DNA of 64,000 nucleotides from positions 23,064,001 to 23,128,000 of the forward strand of contig OX579635.1 in assembly GCA_951230915.1 (NCBI GenBank). Direction: 5' to 3'. The position numbers and the translations under genes are program-made. The notes beneath the pieces were generated by a model. It saw nothing but the letters and a program-made list of their open reading frames with translations, was not told the DNA's origin and did not search any database. Below, one piece after another: positions 44,763 through 56,082 of this stretch. The stretch comes from Antitrichia curtipendula. Taxonomy: Eukaryota; Streptophyta; Bryopsida; Hypnales; Leucodontaceae. Positions within the stretch are counted from its first letter, which is position 1. Every line of letters begins with the position of its first letter.

Positions 44763-45100
44763 CTATGGAGATTTATTTTACAAAATTTACTCATATGAAA
44801 TTTCACATTAAGCTCTTCATAGATCATATTTTTGTTACTTAATGGGGTGTTTTTTTATAAGAAAGATGTGCATATAGAAGTTTCCTACATATCTATGCAA
44901 TCAAATTAAAAAAATTCTTCACCAATGTTTTTCAATCAATTATCATGTAAAACCATGAATTTTAAAAGAAAAAATTCACCAAAAATGGAGTTTTGCTTTT
45001 TTGAAACCCAAATTTGGTATGCTTCATTGGAATTGTGCAAGAATTAAATATCATTTATACAAAAAGAAAAATACCAATAAAATTTTATAGTATGCAAAGT
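44763..45100 (+). repeat. single-arm copy of the 6020-7130 foldback family
   Basis: Matches the right arm at about 6620-6960: AAGAAAGATGTGCATA and TCACCAAAAATG are shared at the same spacing, as is TTTGGTATGCTT. The other arm is missing. Confidence 0.6.
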
Positions 45101-45595
45101 TCTTTTGAATGACAAAAGTGGATGTATGTATCATTATGCAAGGGTACTGTACTTCCACTATTTGTGAGAGTTTATGGTTGTTTACCCTAAACCCTATTTC
45201 AACACTTTGAAAATTCATAGTTTATTCATGTGGTGTTCAAAAAATGCATTCTTAAAAAAATCTAGAATCCCCTTTTGTCTTCCAACAAGACCCCACCAAA
45301 AGAAATTCAATGTAATAATGACGACCATGCTGAATTGCTTATTTGTGCGATTTTAGGTGTAGTTACATCATATGATAGAACTGCATTCCTATGAAGATGA
45401 GTAGAATGAGTGCAGTGTACACATAACCAGCAGTTTGCTAGTACAATAACCATCAGAGCTTATCCAAGTAGCAATCTGGTTTTTAGAACAATAAATTAAT
45501 GTCACCGCAGCAGGAAAATTTGTTTTGTGTACTGCAAGACCATAGGAAAAAAAATTCCCTACTAATGTTGTGTGTGGATAGTTTGGGATGTGTAA

Positions 45596-45895
45596 TTAAT
45601 TCAACCCAGTGATGCCACATGGCTTGTTGCCATTGGTTGAGAGTTTTATAAAATTCCATGTGGGAGCTTGAATAATAATACTTTCAGCTCCTTGACCAAT
45701 GTCCAAAACTATCATAATGCATGGGAAGGTCACTTTAGGTTGCACAATACTTATAATTGGTCGTTGACTCTTCAACACCAACTTGTCAAGCACTAAGAAC
45801 ATCGAATTAGACATTTTTGCACTTGACCAAGTGCAATGACCATACGCAAAATTATTCACTAAAAAGTGATTTTCAAAAAATTGGGTACCCCCCAT
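45596..45895 (-). CDS. unrecognised 99-codon frame
   Basis: A - strand frame with a protein-like composition (ends APTWNFIKLSTNGNKPCGIT) in otherwise non-coding DNA. I do not recognise a domain. It could be an exon or a transposon fragment; no supporting splice sites or neighbours are evident. Treat as a possible coding remnant only. Confidence 0.25.
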   Translation of the reverse strand: MGGTQFFENHFLVNNFAYGHCTWSSAKMSNSMFLVLDKLVLKSQRPIISIVQPKVTFPCIMIVLDIGQGAESIIIQAPTWNFIKLSTNGNKPCGITGLN

Positions 45896-46322
45896 ATTTT
45901 CAATAACACCTTTTTTATGTTACATCATGCAATCTTTCAATTTAGCATAGGAATTTTCTACAAAAGTGCCCTAGAATTTATTTTTTTGAGTTCAACCAAT
46001 TGCAAACACATGCTCATGTCATCTCAATCATTTTTTTTTATCTTTCATGTTCTAGTCTTCCAACAATGTATCCTACAATTACATTATTATTAAACCATTT
46101 TCATAGTAACATCACATGTACACCATTGATCATTACAAGTGATGAAAGATTTATTTAAAAAACCGAATCTGACATTGAAGGTTTGACAACTACCTTCATA
46201 TTTCCGAAGTACAAGATCACACCAAACAAAAAGCGTTCACTCCAATATCCACAAACATTTCATAAATTAACACACACTATCTACATTCTCACACACCCTA
46301 CACTACCATTGCAGGAACTGCA
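45896..46322. other. 3' flank of the large - strand gene
   Basis: AT-rich and without recognised genes. It is likely to hold the 3' UTR of the gene ending at 46323. Confidence 0.4.
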
Positions 46323-49300
46323 CTACGCTTGTTCTGATACTGCTTCTTCCGGTGCCTCCAATACTTGTGCGGATGATTGTGTCAATTCCTCTCCTTCTCT
46401 TCCATCAACTGCCTCTGCTTCTTCAACCAAACTTGGTCCACCAACTTCACTCACTAAGACCGAAGTTGTGTACTGCAGCGCCCTATCCACCATAGCACTC
46501 GCCACAGGCGTTGACACTCCTTTCGATAAAGTTGGCGATAAGGTAGGACCTTCTAAGATAGAAACTTGGCGGTGGAACATGTACTGTCCTTTTTGACCGG
46601 TCCGAGTATATCGTACATGTTCTCTATCATAGAAATATCCGTCTTCTCCGGATACCAAATTCATGGAGTCGAACATGCTGAATGCAGATAACGCTGATAC
46701 GGGTTCCACTGTTGCTGGTGTCCCTTCAATTTCTCTCACACCAACTCCAACATCTTCCGCTTCTACATTCTCCACATCATCAATAGTTCTTGTTGGAACA
46801 TAATCAGGATCTTCTTCCATTTCCATCGAGTCCGCTCCATCCCCGCGCACTTCATCCATGGCATTGGTGTCTGCAGAACCTAGACTTCGGCCACCACTAC
46901 GTAAATCACCTGAGTGCGTTCTCTCGGACTCTGTATCACCTGATGAAGCTCCCGAATCAATTGCTGTCTGCTTGCCCTTCCGCTTGTCTTGTACAGACAC
47001 TTGAAATCTCGCTCGTTCCTCTGATGACTCCCTCAATGGTTGCATGACCCTTCTTGAACTACCACGTGGCTGTCTCACATTCGCTTGGGGAGCACTTTGA
47101 TTAGGTGATTCGTTTGTTGCATTCAACACTTGCGAAATCCTGCGTTCGGCTGCTGTACTCACAGTATTCACCATCAACATTTTATCCCCGTACATCAACT
47201 GTAATGTGTTATACACGAATTCCGTTCGAGCCGTTGCTTCTTCCATAATTATAATTTCATTGCCCACGAATCCAGTCTCCAAAATCCCCGGCACTGCCAT
47301 AGTGATGCCCAATGTCAAAAGTCCCCAATTCTGTGGCAAATACATCTGCACCATCTTCTTCAACTCCGTTGGGGTCCTCTCCAACTTATCCTCCACTCGA
47401 GGCATCACTTCTACACTCCAAGAGTCTTGAAATACCACATCCACATCGTCTACATTGCTTGGAAGGTTCTCCATGGGTCCACTCTCCTCGGGATATTGCA
47501 TAATGATGACAACGTCGCCCACAGGTTGAACTCCACGCTTTCGTTCTTCACCATGATGTAGATCATGTACATATGAAGACACTGTCTGTCGCTTGAATAT
47601 CCAAGAACCCTGTAATACGTGACAACCCTGTGGTAGTGCCATCCTACATTGCATTTCCTCATCGAAGTAAACGCCGGGCGGAAAAAGGAACACAGCATTC
47701 CACCGTAAAATTAAAGACATCCAACTCTGTAGTTGTAGCATAACCTTGCTGTAGTCTTCATTTGACCATTCCGCTTCCTCCCCTTCCAAACCTCCCCGTC
47801 TACAATCAAAAATCCATAAACACGGTTTCCCAAGTTCAATGTACTCATCCCTGAAGAACCCTTCTCTACACCTAATGTGTACTAATCTTTTATGGTCTTC
47901 GTGTTGGACTCCAGAGAGAGAAATTTGCCAATTCCATCGAGCATTGGATACGTCTTCCACGTCCCGACCATAGCCCGCATATCCTTTGCGACCCACTCGG
48001 ATATCTACAAAGTGCTGCCGTACAAATGCTGGAATGAGTTTCTCGAAACTGCTTAACATTTGAACCGTCTTCACTACAGGCGAACACCATAAGTTCTTGG
48101 CATCAGTATCTAATGTCTTTCCCATTAGAATGAACTGTTCTCCATGCGAATCTCCGTATTTCCTTGCATCTATGGCGAAGAAATGCTGCATAGATGATGG
48201 ATTTTCATCTCTTGCTTGCACCATCAAGAAACGAACTTGATTTCTAACAGCATCCTTCCGTTGCAAACGATCCACTGCATATGCTACCGTACCTTTTGGT
48301 GGCTTCGGAGAAGCAACACTATCAAAATAGTAACGTTGTGATTCTCGCTTCCCTCCTACCACATCTTTAGCAGCCATTTGCTTCACCACACGTAAATAAT
48401 TCTCCGTTGAAATCCTACTCAAAGGCCTGAACCAAGTCTTCTCCATCCTCTTCCTCTTCGAACTTGCATCCACAGTGACATCAAGATTTCGTTCCCTGGC
48501 CATCTTCTTCCACCTCTGCTCCGCCTTCTTGCTAAAAAATAATTTTCCCTCCTCATAGTCTTTGCACACCTGCAAAATAGCCTTGTACGAGTCCTCATCT
48601 TCGTTCCAAGCATGGCGTGTGAAGTCAATCATTTTTTTGGACAAACTTCCTAGCGACATGTGCTTCGGTAAATCTTGGCTCCAATGTAACGCACTCGCTG
48701 CCATTGTCAAAGCCTTCACCCTAAATGCATCATCAGATCGAGTTGTTACACTTGGACTTCCACATGCTTTCCAAATGTCACGCAACTTGATTAGATTCTC
48801 GTAATGCGTTGTAAAGAACTTGCGATCGAACTCCCTTGCATTTATTCTCACTGATGCTTCAATGTAGAACTGTGGGTTGTTGTAAACCACAAACTTTGCT
48901 CTTTGTCTTTCAAATTGCGCATAGTACTCCGTATCGGACAAGTTACCTTCTGTCCTTTCTCGTTGTGCTCGTTTACATGCACCAACAATGTGTTGTCCGT
49001 CAACAGGTTCCCACACAATATTGTCTTCCAGCCATCGTTTTCTAACCGCAGCATTTGATATAGATGGATCAGCTTGGCAATGCTTCAAAAAAGCAGTTTC
49101 AAATTCATGTGCCGTACCTTCTTAACTGAAAGGAACCTCCACCATCTCCGTTTCGCCCTGCACATCCGCATTTCTATAGCGATAAGCAATGGGGCGAAGT
49201 ATTACTGCACTAACTTCCTGAGCTTCTGATCCCCTTAAGCGCTCATACATTTCATTCACTCGCCATTCCATTAGCACTCTGTGATTTGTCTCCGCATTCT

Positions 49301-50703
49301 TCACGCTGCGAATGTTATTGATGTCCGCATTGAAGAATTCATTGTGCCCCCATATATACCCCGCTCTATATTCACTCTCCGTTGGAAATACCACAGAGGC
49401 TTTGGGAACACTTTTCATCAATGCCCGGATAGGTCTCTGCTCCAGCTCCCCCTCTGAAGAATCATCATCAGAATCTTCTTCTTCCCCATCATTTCCTTGT
49501 GGAGGACGTTCTTGTCTAGCAGCTATTTGACGACGTGTTTGAGCTGCAGTTTGCCTTGGAATCCTTCTATCCTCTGTTGGCCCCGTTTCAAAAGTGCGAT
49601 GGTGTTCCTGACCTTCTGAGACCTCTTCTTGTTGAGGATGACGTTGCGGTTGAGTTCTCCCACGTCCTCTACCAGCAACCCGTCTTGTTGCAACGCCAGA
49701 TCCTTGAGCCTCCCTATTGGCTAATACAACACGTGACCTATATATTCGTTTACCTGAGGCTACGCATGTCTGTCTCGACCCTGATCCAACCTCTGTGACT
49801 ATTGCTGGAGCTCTAACTTCACCTTCGTTTTCAAGCTCTTGGCCAACTACTGTTGGATCTGGTATGGGGGTTCCAGATGTAGTCTGCACCAGTTGCACAG
49901 ATTCCACCCCAACTTCCACCTCCACTGATGGTGGCATAATCGGGGCGCTCTCTTGTACTAATACTTCCTCATGCCTCTCAACTTCAATACCTCCCATGGG
50001 CTCAACAACAACATCGGATGGTGCTGACTGCAGACGCTGACGTGGAGTTCTTTGCCTTTCAGAGACTTCCTCCTCCTCCACAAGGCTTGCTATTCCCCCT
50101 TCAACAGCAGCTCGCTTCCGGTTTCGTTCGTTCAAAAGGACCCAACTCTCATTCACCGGAACAGCTGCATCTCGATAAACTTCATTCGTGTCTTCCGGAT
50201 CTCTAGAAATAGGACGCTCATAGGCAACATCTAGATTTTCTCTTGGTACTTCTTCATGACTGCGAATCTCTCTATACCGAGTGCGTGCGACGTGCAGCTG
50301 TTGAGGGGTCATGTCCTTGAACTTCTTCACTGACGCTTCTCTGCTTACCCGTAGTTCTTCAGGCACATTCTTCCAATACTTTGCCAAAGTCTTCAATCCA
50401 TGTATTGGTAACAGTACTAAGAGGAGCTCCGGTGGAATTGGAGCCATCATGAGTGACTTCTGCAATTTATATTTCTCTAGTGCCATTTCAGTATTACTCA
50501 CTGATACAGTGAGTCCTCCGTCTGCAGTGCCTGTAAGGCCCTCAACAACTCCAAAAAAAGTCCCCAATGCAGCGCAGTAACGCCCCTCCTCAATTGGAAA
50601 ATCCATGACCCATAATGAAGATTTCTCCATATCTTCTGCTACTATCCACCATCCATGCTCTAACCACTTCGAATTAATCTTTGGTGCCATGATGACCTAC
50701 AAA
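46323..50703 (-). CDS. large protein with ParB-like motif and degenerate DNA-methyltransferase-like region; one in-frame TAA
   Basis: Main exon of an unusual gene. The reading starts after an acceptor (TTATTTGTAG) at 50703, has ATG at 50690, and runs to TAG at 46323-46325. It is interrupted only by TAA at 49122-49124, after ..EVPFS and before EGTAHEFETAF. The first 522 residues have a Trp-rich start (WLEHGWWIVAEDME), a disordered middle, an RGRGR patch and an acidic run (EEEDSDDDSSEGE). About 25 residues into the second part stands WEPVDGQHIVGACKRAQ, then VYN and ASVRINA. A G-x-H motif followed by A..A and N resembles the ParB/DGQHR fold. Residues 420-640 of this part (LWIFDCRRGG; VFLFPPGVYF; GSWIFKRQ; TPTELKKMV; GNEIIIMEEATAR) follow the motif order of beta-class N6/N4 DNA methyltransferases, but DPPY is replaced by DCRR and the FxGxG loop is lost, so activity is unlikely. 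The tail is acidic and Ser-rich. The fold assignment is inference. Confidence 0.75.
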
Positions 50704-51783
50704 TAATTGAAAAACAATTGTTTCTATTTGAGGATGTTTTACAATTTCCTCACAATTATACTCAAAAATTCAAGAATTTCTCTTTCATCATACAAAATAC
50801 AAAGAAAACATGCTAATGTTTTAGTACAATTCAGGGACAAAGCACAGGAACTCAAGGCCTCCAACTATACTAAATGTTCATTAAATACAAACAATAATTA
50901 ATGTCCCACAATACTTAATTTTCACACCAACACAATTCATATAAGCAGATGCATTTACATTTTAAACACCTAATGTTATGTATAGGTATACAAAAATCAA
51001 TTCTTCTACTATTTAAGCGAATTCAATGCATTTCTAATCTTCAACTCTGAACTTCATGTACATTTGAAAACGTTATATAACTCTTCTCAATGAAACATAA
51101 CATGAATTTCCTAACTATTATCTTTCTCTATTTTTTTGTGAGAACATTTAAAGTAAATTTTTTTTCAAAAATAACAAGGTACAGTTAAATTTAACTTCAA
51201 GATAACCACCTACCAATGATTCAACTACTAAACTCCTATTACATAACTAATTTTACAACTTATAAATGTTCATTTTGAAATACTACACAGCCACCGTTGG
51301 AACACCGTGTTCAAGTCTAACAGAAGTAAATCAATACTCGAATGAACAAATGCATTCAATGTCTACTTTGTCGGTGTAAGCTATCTCAAGTGCATATAAT
51401 GGACATCATTACATCACATTTGAATATTGAACTCAAAAATGATACTAAAATGAAATTAAAAAAACAACTAATTTTTACAAATAAAAAAAAAATTTGAATG
51501 CCTACAAATGCTATGTTAAATATAAAATTACATAAATTTCACGGGAAAAACTACAATGGAATAGATCTCTGCTTACATCATTTTCATGTTAATTATTCGT
51601 TTTGTAATATTCTATAAATATTAAAATTACAAAAATTTGTGTACTCATAATTCAAATTGCGTGTTACACTGATTTTTTTATAAAAAAATAGACTTGGTTG
51701 TTCATGAATCGAACTTAAACTTCCATAAAACTGATAATCCATTGAAATTTACAACAATATGAAAAAGGAATCCAGACAAAAAC

Positions 51784-51886
51784 CTGATGCAAACGCTGCT
51801 GTTGATTTTTTATCCACGAAACCACAGTATACGCACGTTTGTGAAGCTCCCTCTCTATGTTGTTGCGCCACAACTTTTGTTCCTCT
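51784..51886 (-). CDS. putative upstream exon of the large gene
   Basis: Acceptor TTTTATTGCAG precedes 51886 and donor CAG/GTTTTTG follows 51784. It reads EEQKLWRNNIERELHKRAY, then TVVSWIKNQQQRLHQ, a helix-like charged segment. Joined to 50703 it continues in frame as ..RLHQ-VIMAPKINSKW. Without RNA data this is a prediction. Confidence 0.5.
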
Positions 51887-54098
51887 CTGCAATAAAACCC
51901 ACATACAAAACTAATGTCAACATCTTCAGCAATGCATCACTCATGAACGTTTATCTAATTTGTTAACTGTGTTTTACTTCCCGTTTACATGCAGAAGAGC
52001 TACTTGAAATTGTCAAATTCTCCATTTCCTTATTGTTGCATAATATTATTTTAGAGAACGTGCCAACTTTAATTTTCAGTAAACTAAAAGAAACTTTAAA
52101 AAAAAACAATAACATCAATAACAATTTGAATAACTTTGCAAAATGAATGTGGAAAACACCGTTTTCAAAAAAAAAATATAAAAATGTTCCCATTCCTAAA
52201 TGCTACTCTCAAAGCACTCATGCATATTATGTTCATGTTCTCTAAATGAAGGAACACACATATTTCATAATACATATATTATTGCAATGGCATTAGTCAT
52301 TCACGCTCATGCATGTATTTTATTACACTACATGAAGAAATAATCATTACAATTTACAAAGCCATATACATAATTATAGGTATTCGTATATACTTTAAAT
52401 TATTTTGAACGCAAACGAACACTTTGATAGTAGGACAAGCAACATTCTTAGTTCATACAGTAAACTTCAAAGTCTTCTCGTGGACACTTTTAGTGCAAGC
52501 CAATACATAACTACATGAACAAAGTATTAGACATTTCGATCAGCAGTTTCACTATTATCTGAAATCTCTATATAGATTGATGTTGAAAAAGTGCCTATGC
52601 ATTTTAAGTCAAGTATATAGAGGTGGCAACCAATTCACAATGAATTCTTAAAATAAAATCGACTAAAGAAGCAATGAGATCCTTTTTTTAAATTACTATT
52701 GTAATGCAGAACATCAAGACATTAACAATTTACAATTCCACAAATTTTCATATCTAATGTGTGCATAAGAGCTAATAGGAGCCACGCAAGCCACTTGCTT
52801 GGATCCTTTTGGAGTTCCTTTTGCAATTTTAATGGAATGTTTTATTCAAAAACTTCATCAATTTCATCAAAATTAGTTCTAAAAATTATTTAGAGTTGTC
52901 AACAATGACAAATTCTATTCAAAATATCATTACTTTCAATGGAGAAGTTCCTAAATCCTATATTTTGAAATTCAACAAAGGAATAAAAAGCACTGGTTAC
53001 ATGTGCTTTTTTGAACTTCATTAAGATGACATGATTACCTCCTAAACTATACAATGCTCATACATGACACTATAACATTTATGATTAACAGAGCATGTTT
53101 TTTTTAGGACAAATCTAAGGCAATTTGAACTCTTCTATCAATAACGGTCCCTAAAAAGGATTGCTTACGACAAAATTGGCTCCTATTACCTTGTTCGGAT
53201 CCTACTGTCCTTCGACAAAGTTCCTTTCAAATGACATTATCTTTGAGTGAACAAACAGTAAATTCATTTACACTATTTCCTGCTTATTAATAAAAATTTA
53301 TGAAATTGTAGATTCAAAATAATTTGAACCACATTGAATGTGTGCCGTTCAATAGTGCTTAAAGGGGTAATTATTTTTTAAAGCGAACCAACTTTTCTAA
53401 AGGATTTCATGTCAACAAGAGCAACAATGCTTCTACTTTAGGTTTTACGTGTGTGCATTCAAGACTATTATAGGATAAAAAGATTTCCAATTCTTGATGC
53501 TCATGCTCTGATATAGTTTTCTTCAATCAATCATTGCAACCTTGTATGGAACAATTATAGAGACCTATTGCCTATAACTTCCACAAATCATAATAAAATG
53601 AATTTCTCAATTCAAAAATGGATTACAATGGCTCCTTCATTGTTGTTCATTCATCTTTATAATAAGAAAACTAACATGTAATTCCCGTCTACAAATTTCT
53701 CTAGGTAGGTGCTACTTTGCTAAGTTCCTTGTTTCAAGGATCTTCTACGATAAAGAAACATAAATCACAATATAAACTCTATATAAAAATATGTATTAGA
53801 ACAACAAACGCACAAGTGAAGACAACATTGTATACATACTCTTTCAAACACACAATGAAATTGGCTAAAAAAACAACAACTTCATTGATGTACTTCTTAT
53901 ATTGAAATTAATTTTTGAATTAACGGGGCAATTAAATAGAAGTACTGTAAGAGGAACTTAGCAATTAAAAATTAAAAAAAAATGGCAAACCAAAATAAAA
54001 GCAATATTTGCAAAATAACCCAACCATAAAATATAGAAGACAAGTGCATGTGAGAAAGATATAACTCACATGTTAGTCTATTGTCCAGTGTTGAGAAC

Positions 54099-54178
54099 CT
54101 GTATTATTCTTGTTCCGCAAGAAAATCCTTCAGTAATTCAATTCGACAATCACTTCTTGCATGCTCCCTCCACTCTTT
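54099..54178 (-). CDS. putative upstream exon of the large gene, with in-frame TAA
   Basis: Acceptor TTGGATGCAG precedes 54178 and donor TACAG/GTTCTC follows 54099. It reads KEWREHARSDCRIELLKD then FLAEQE, a TAA at 54104-54106, and Y. Phase fits the exon at 51784-51886 (..Y-R-EEQKLW). A longer alternative ends at GTGAGT near 54069 but changes the phase. Confidence 0.35.
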
Positions 54179-54329
54179 CTGCATCCAAATGCATAAAGAT
54201 TTTACATTAATTTTCAAATTCATTTCTTGCAATATACATAAGGTATTATGCTCTAAAAACAATCATGTTCTAAAAGCGATCATGACACATAGATAAATTT
54301 TGCTTTCTTCAATGTACGAACTATGTACA

Positions 54330-54541
54330 TTTCAGAAGGTGGTCGCTTTTCGAAACCACTCTTTTTGAACTTCAAAAATTCATAACTAATGCTACAAAGG
54401 TCTGAAAAATATGAAACGACTTGGGTTAGATGCCAATTCCATTTTTTTGCCTATATCAATTTAATGAAAATTGTTTCAATAAATTTAACTTCCCTGAAAA
54501 GGCGATCTGCTCTTAAATGATCGCTTGAAAAGCATACTACC
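54330..54541 (-). repeat. partial ATAAGGTAG-family MITE
   Basis: Read on the - strand it starts GTAGTATGC and runs through ATTTAAG..., CGCCTTTTC and CATCTAACCCAAGT, matching the start of the copies at 42617 and 44076. The other end is not clear. Confidence 0.5.
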
Positions 54542-54899
54542 TGACACTAGAATTTCGGCGTTTGGAATGAAGGTCGAAATGTTTAAACGAATCGCCTGTT
54601 GCGGGAAATATCTGTCTGGGTACGGTATCCACTTCAAACGAGGTTTCTAAACTATAACGTCTTCAAATTGTGCTCCAGATTTTCAAAGAATACAAGAACT
54701 GTCGGTCTGCAATTCGAGCACACTTTCCAAATATTAAAGTGATTATTTCCAGTCTCCAGTGTTAACTTTCATGAATGCTGGATCGTTCTGTGAGTACAAC
54801 TTGTCCCCACAATGGGCTGCTGGAGTGTCGATCTCTTTTTCGGAATCACGCAATATTTTTCAAATTCGGCAAGTAGAATTTGCCATTTCATGTACTTAC

Positions 54900-55079
54900 G
54901 TTCTGTTGACGTGCCGAATTGTGTAGTCGCTGTTGCAGAAATGTTGTGCAGATGAAGCTCTCAATGTTTGTCTTAAACGGTAAACCCTCTTTGTGTTTCT
55001 GGCTCCAGGCAGTTGTACAGAACACCAGAACGACGACGGGGGTCCAGCATTCACAGCTTCGGCAAACAGAAAGATGCAC
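54900..55079 (-). CDS. possible first-part exon of the large gene (5' limit unknown)
   Basis: Ends with a consensus donor (AAC/GTAAGT) at 54900. The frame FLQQRLHNSARQQN would join in phase to KEWREHAR of the next segment. No ATG is visible in this frame, so either an upstream acceptor or a further exon is needed. Low certainty. Confidence 0.3.
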
Positions 55080-55299
55080 TAGATAAGTATCGACAGAGTC
55101 CAGCCACGCAGAAAATTGATGCTCCTAGAGGTTCTTTCTATTAAAGATCGGAAGCTCAACACTCCAGAATTGTTACTCGTGCTCTTCAAGGTGGGTAAAT
55201 TTACAACACGCAAACCTGCCTTTCTGCGATTCCTAATTCACGAGACTCCTCTGCAAGCATGGAACAATGCATTTCTAGGATTCTGTTTGACTTGACTAG

Positions 55300-55470
55300 C
55301 CTCCTCTGTAAGCATGCAAGGTACTCACCGAGACAGGTGCGGCACAGGTGGTTGCAGAATTCGGCGGTGCAGGTGCGACACAAACTCGGCGATGCAAATT
55401 CCACGACGGAAATTCGGAGACGCAGGTGCGGCAATGCAGGTGCGGCGGTTGAATTTCGGCACAGGAAGAA
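55300..55470 (+). repeat. GC-rich degenerate minisatellite
   Basis: GCAGGTGCGGC-like units recur with variants (GGTGCGGCACAGG, GGTGCAGGTGCGAC, ACGCAGGTGCGGC, GCAGGTGCGGCGG), mixed with AATTTCGG/AATTCGGCG motifs. Frames through it are Arg/Ala-rich and not credible. Confidence 0.55.
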
Positions 55471-55693
55471 TTTGATTTCCGCAGCGAGAGAAGCTGTGTA
55501 CTAACGGTGATTTCCAACCTGCGCCAAACAGAAACTGAAGTTAATAACTGATAAACGGCAAGAGCAGTGGACCACACAGGACGGCTTCCGAAACTCGAGC
55601 CGCAAAGGTAAGATTCCTCCGCACATTTTATTGCAAATCTAGTAGGAGCATAAAAATGATCTGGTATTGGAAATTAAATCAAAAATGTAATTT

Positions 55694-55753
55694 GAACAGT
55701 GTTTTTTGATCGGACCCTCCGCGCGCGCGGAGGGTTCGATAAAAACACTGTTC
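55694..55753. repeat. 60-bp GC-cored dyad (cruciform-prone)
   Basis: GAACAGTGTTTTT..GAACCCTCCGCGC-type arms of about 28 bp meet at a GCGCGC core with almost no loop. One arm has a one-base insertion and a G/A change relative to the other. Confidence 0.85.
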
Positions 55754-55797
55754 GTGTATGAACAATGTCTACGTACTTGCCACCGGAGGACCGTCTT

Positions 55798-55992
55798 CGA
55801 GCACAATTCAGATCGTGGAAGACTGGTCGCACTTCCGCTTTCGCCTCCAACTTCAAGCTCCGGTAACTCCACTTCGGCGATGCGCTTCTAGCACAATCCA
55901 GTTTGGCGAAGGCTGTTCTCACTTCCGTTTGCGCCTTCAACTAATTCGCCTGCAACTTCGAGTTCCGGTACCTCACTTCGGCGATGCAAAAC
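55798..55992 (+). repeat. two-unit direct repeat, 85-100 bp each
   Basis: Each unit holds AGCACAAT-CAG, then GCG/TCGCACTTCCG, CTTCAA, TTCCGGTA and CACTTCGGCGATGC. The second unit begins near 55888 and carries a short extra stretch. Confidence 0.65.
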
Positions 55993-56008
55993 TGCAAGTG
56001 AACCACAC

Positions 56009-56082
56009 GATTAGAAGTACAGCAGATTAGAAGTACAGCGGGGACGAGTACAGCGGGGACGAGTACAGCAGGGACGCGTGGT
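56009..56082 (+). repeat. short tandem repeat, 15-16 bp unit
   Basis: Units GATTAGAAGTACAGCA, GATTAGAAGTACAGCG, GGGACGAGTACAGCG and GGGACGAGTACAGCA, then a partial GGGACGCGTGG. Two unit types share the AGTACAGC core. Confidence 0.85.

Larger units (their letters stand above)
50704..54900 (-). other. intron-rich 5' part of the large gene
   Basis: AT-rich sequence with three short exon-like segments given separately (51784-51886, 54099-54178 and a segment ending at 54900). The rest shows intron-like composition and no domain. A remnant of the ATAAGGTAG MITE family lies near 54330-54541. Confidence 0.45.

Noticed and set aside
55201..55577. Arg/Cys/Leu-rich frames on both strands in the GC-rich block
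   Set aside because: Produced by the minisatellite repeats; no domain and open on several frames at once.
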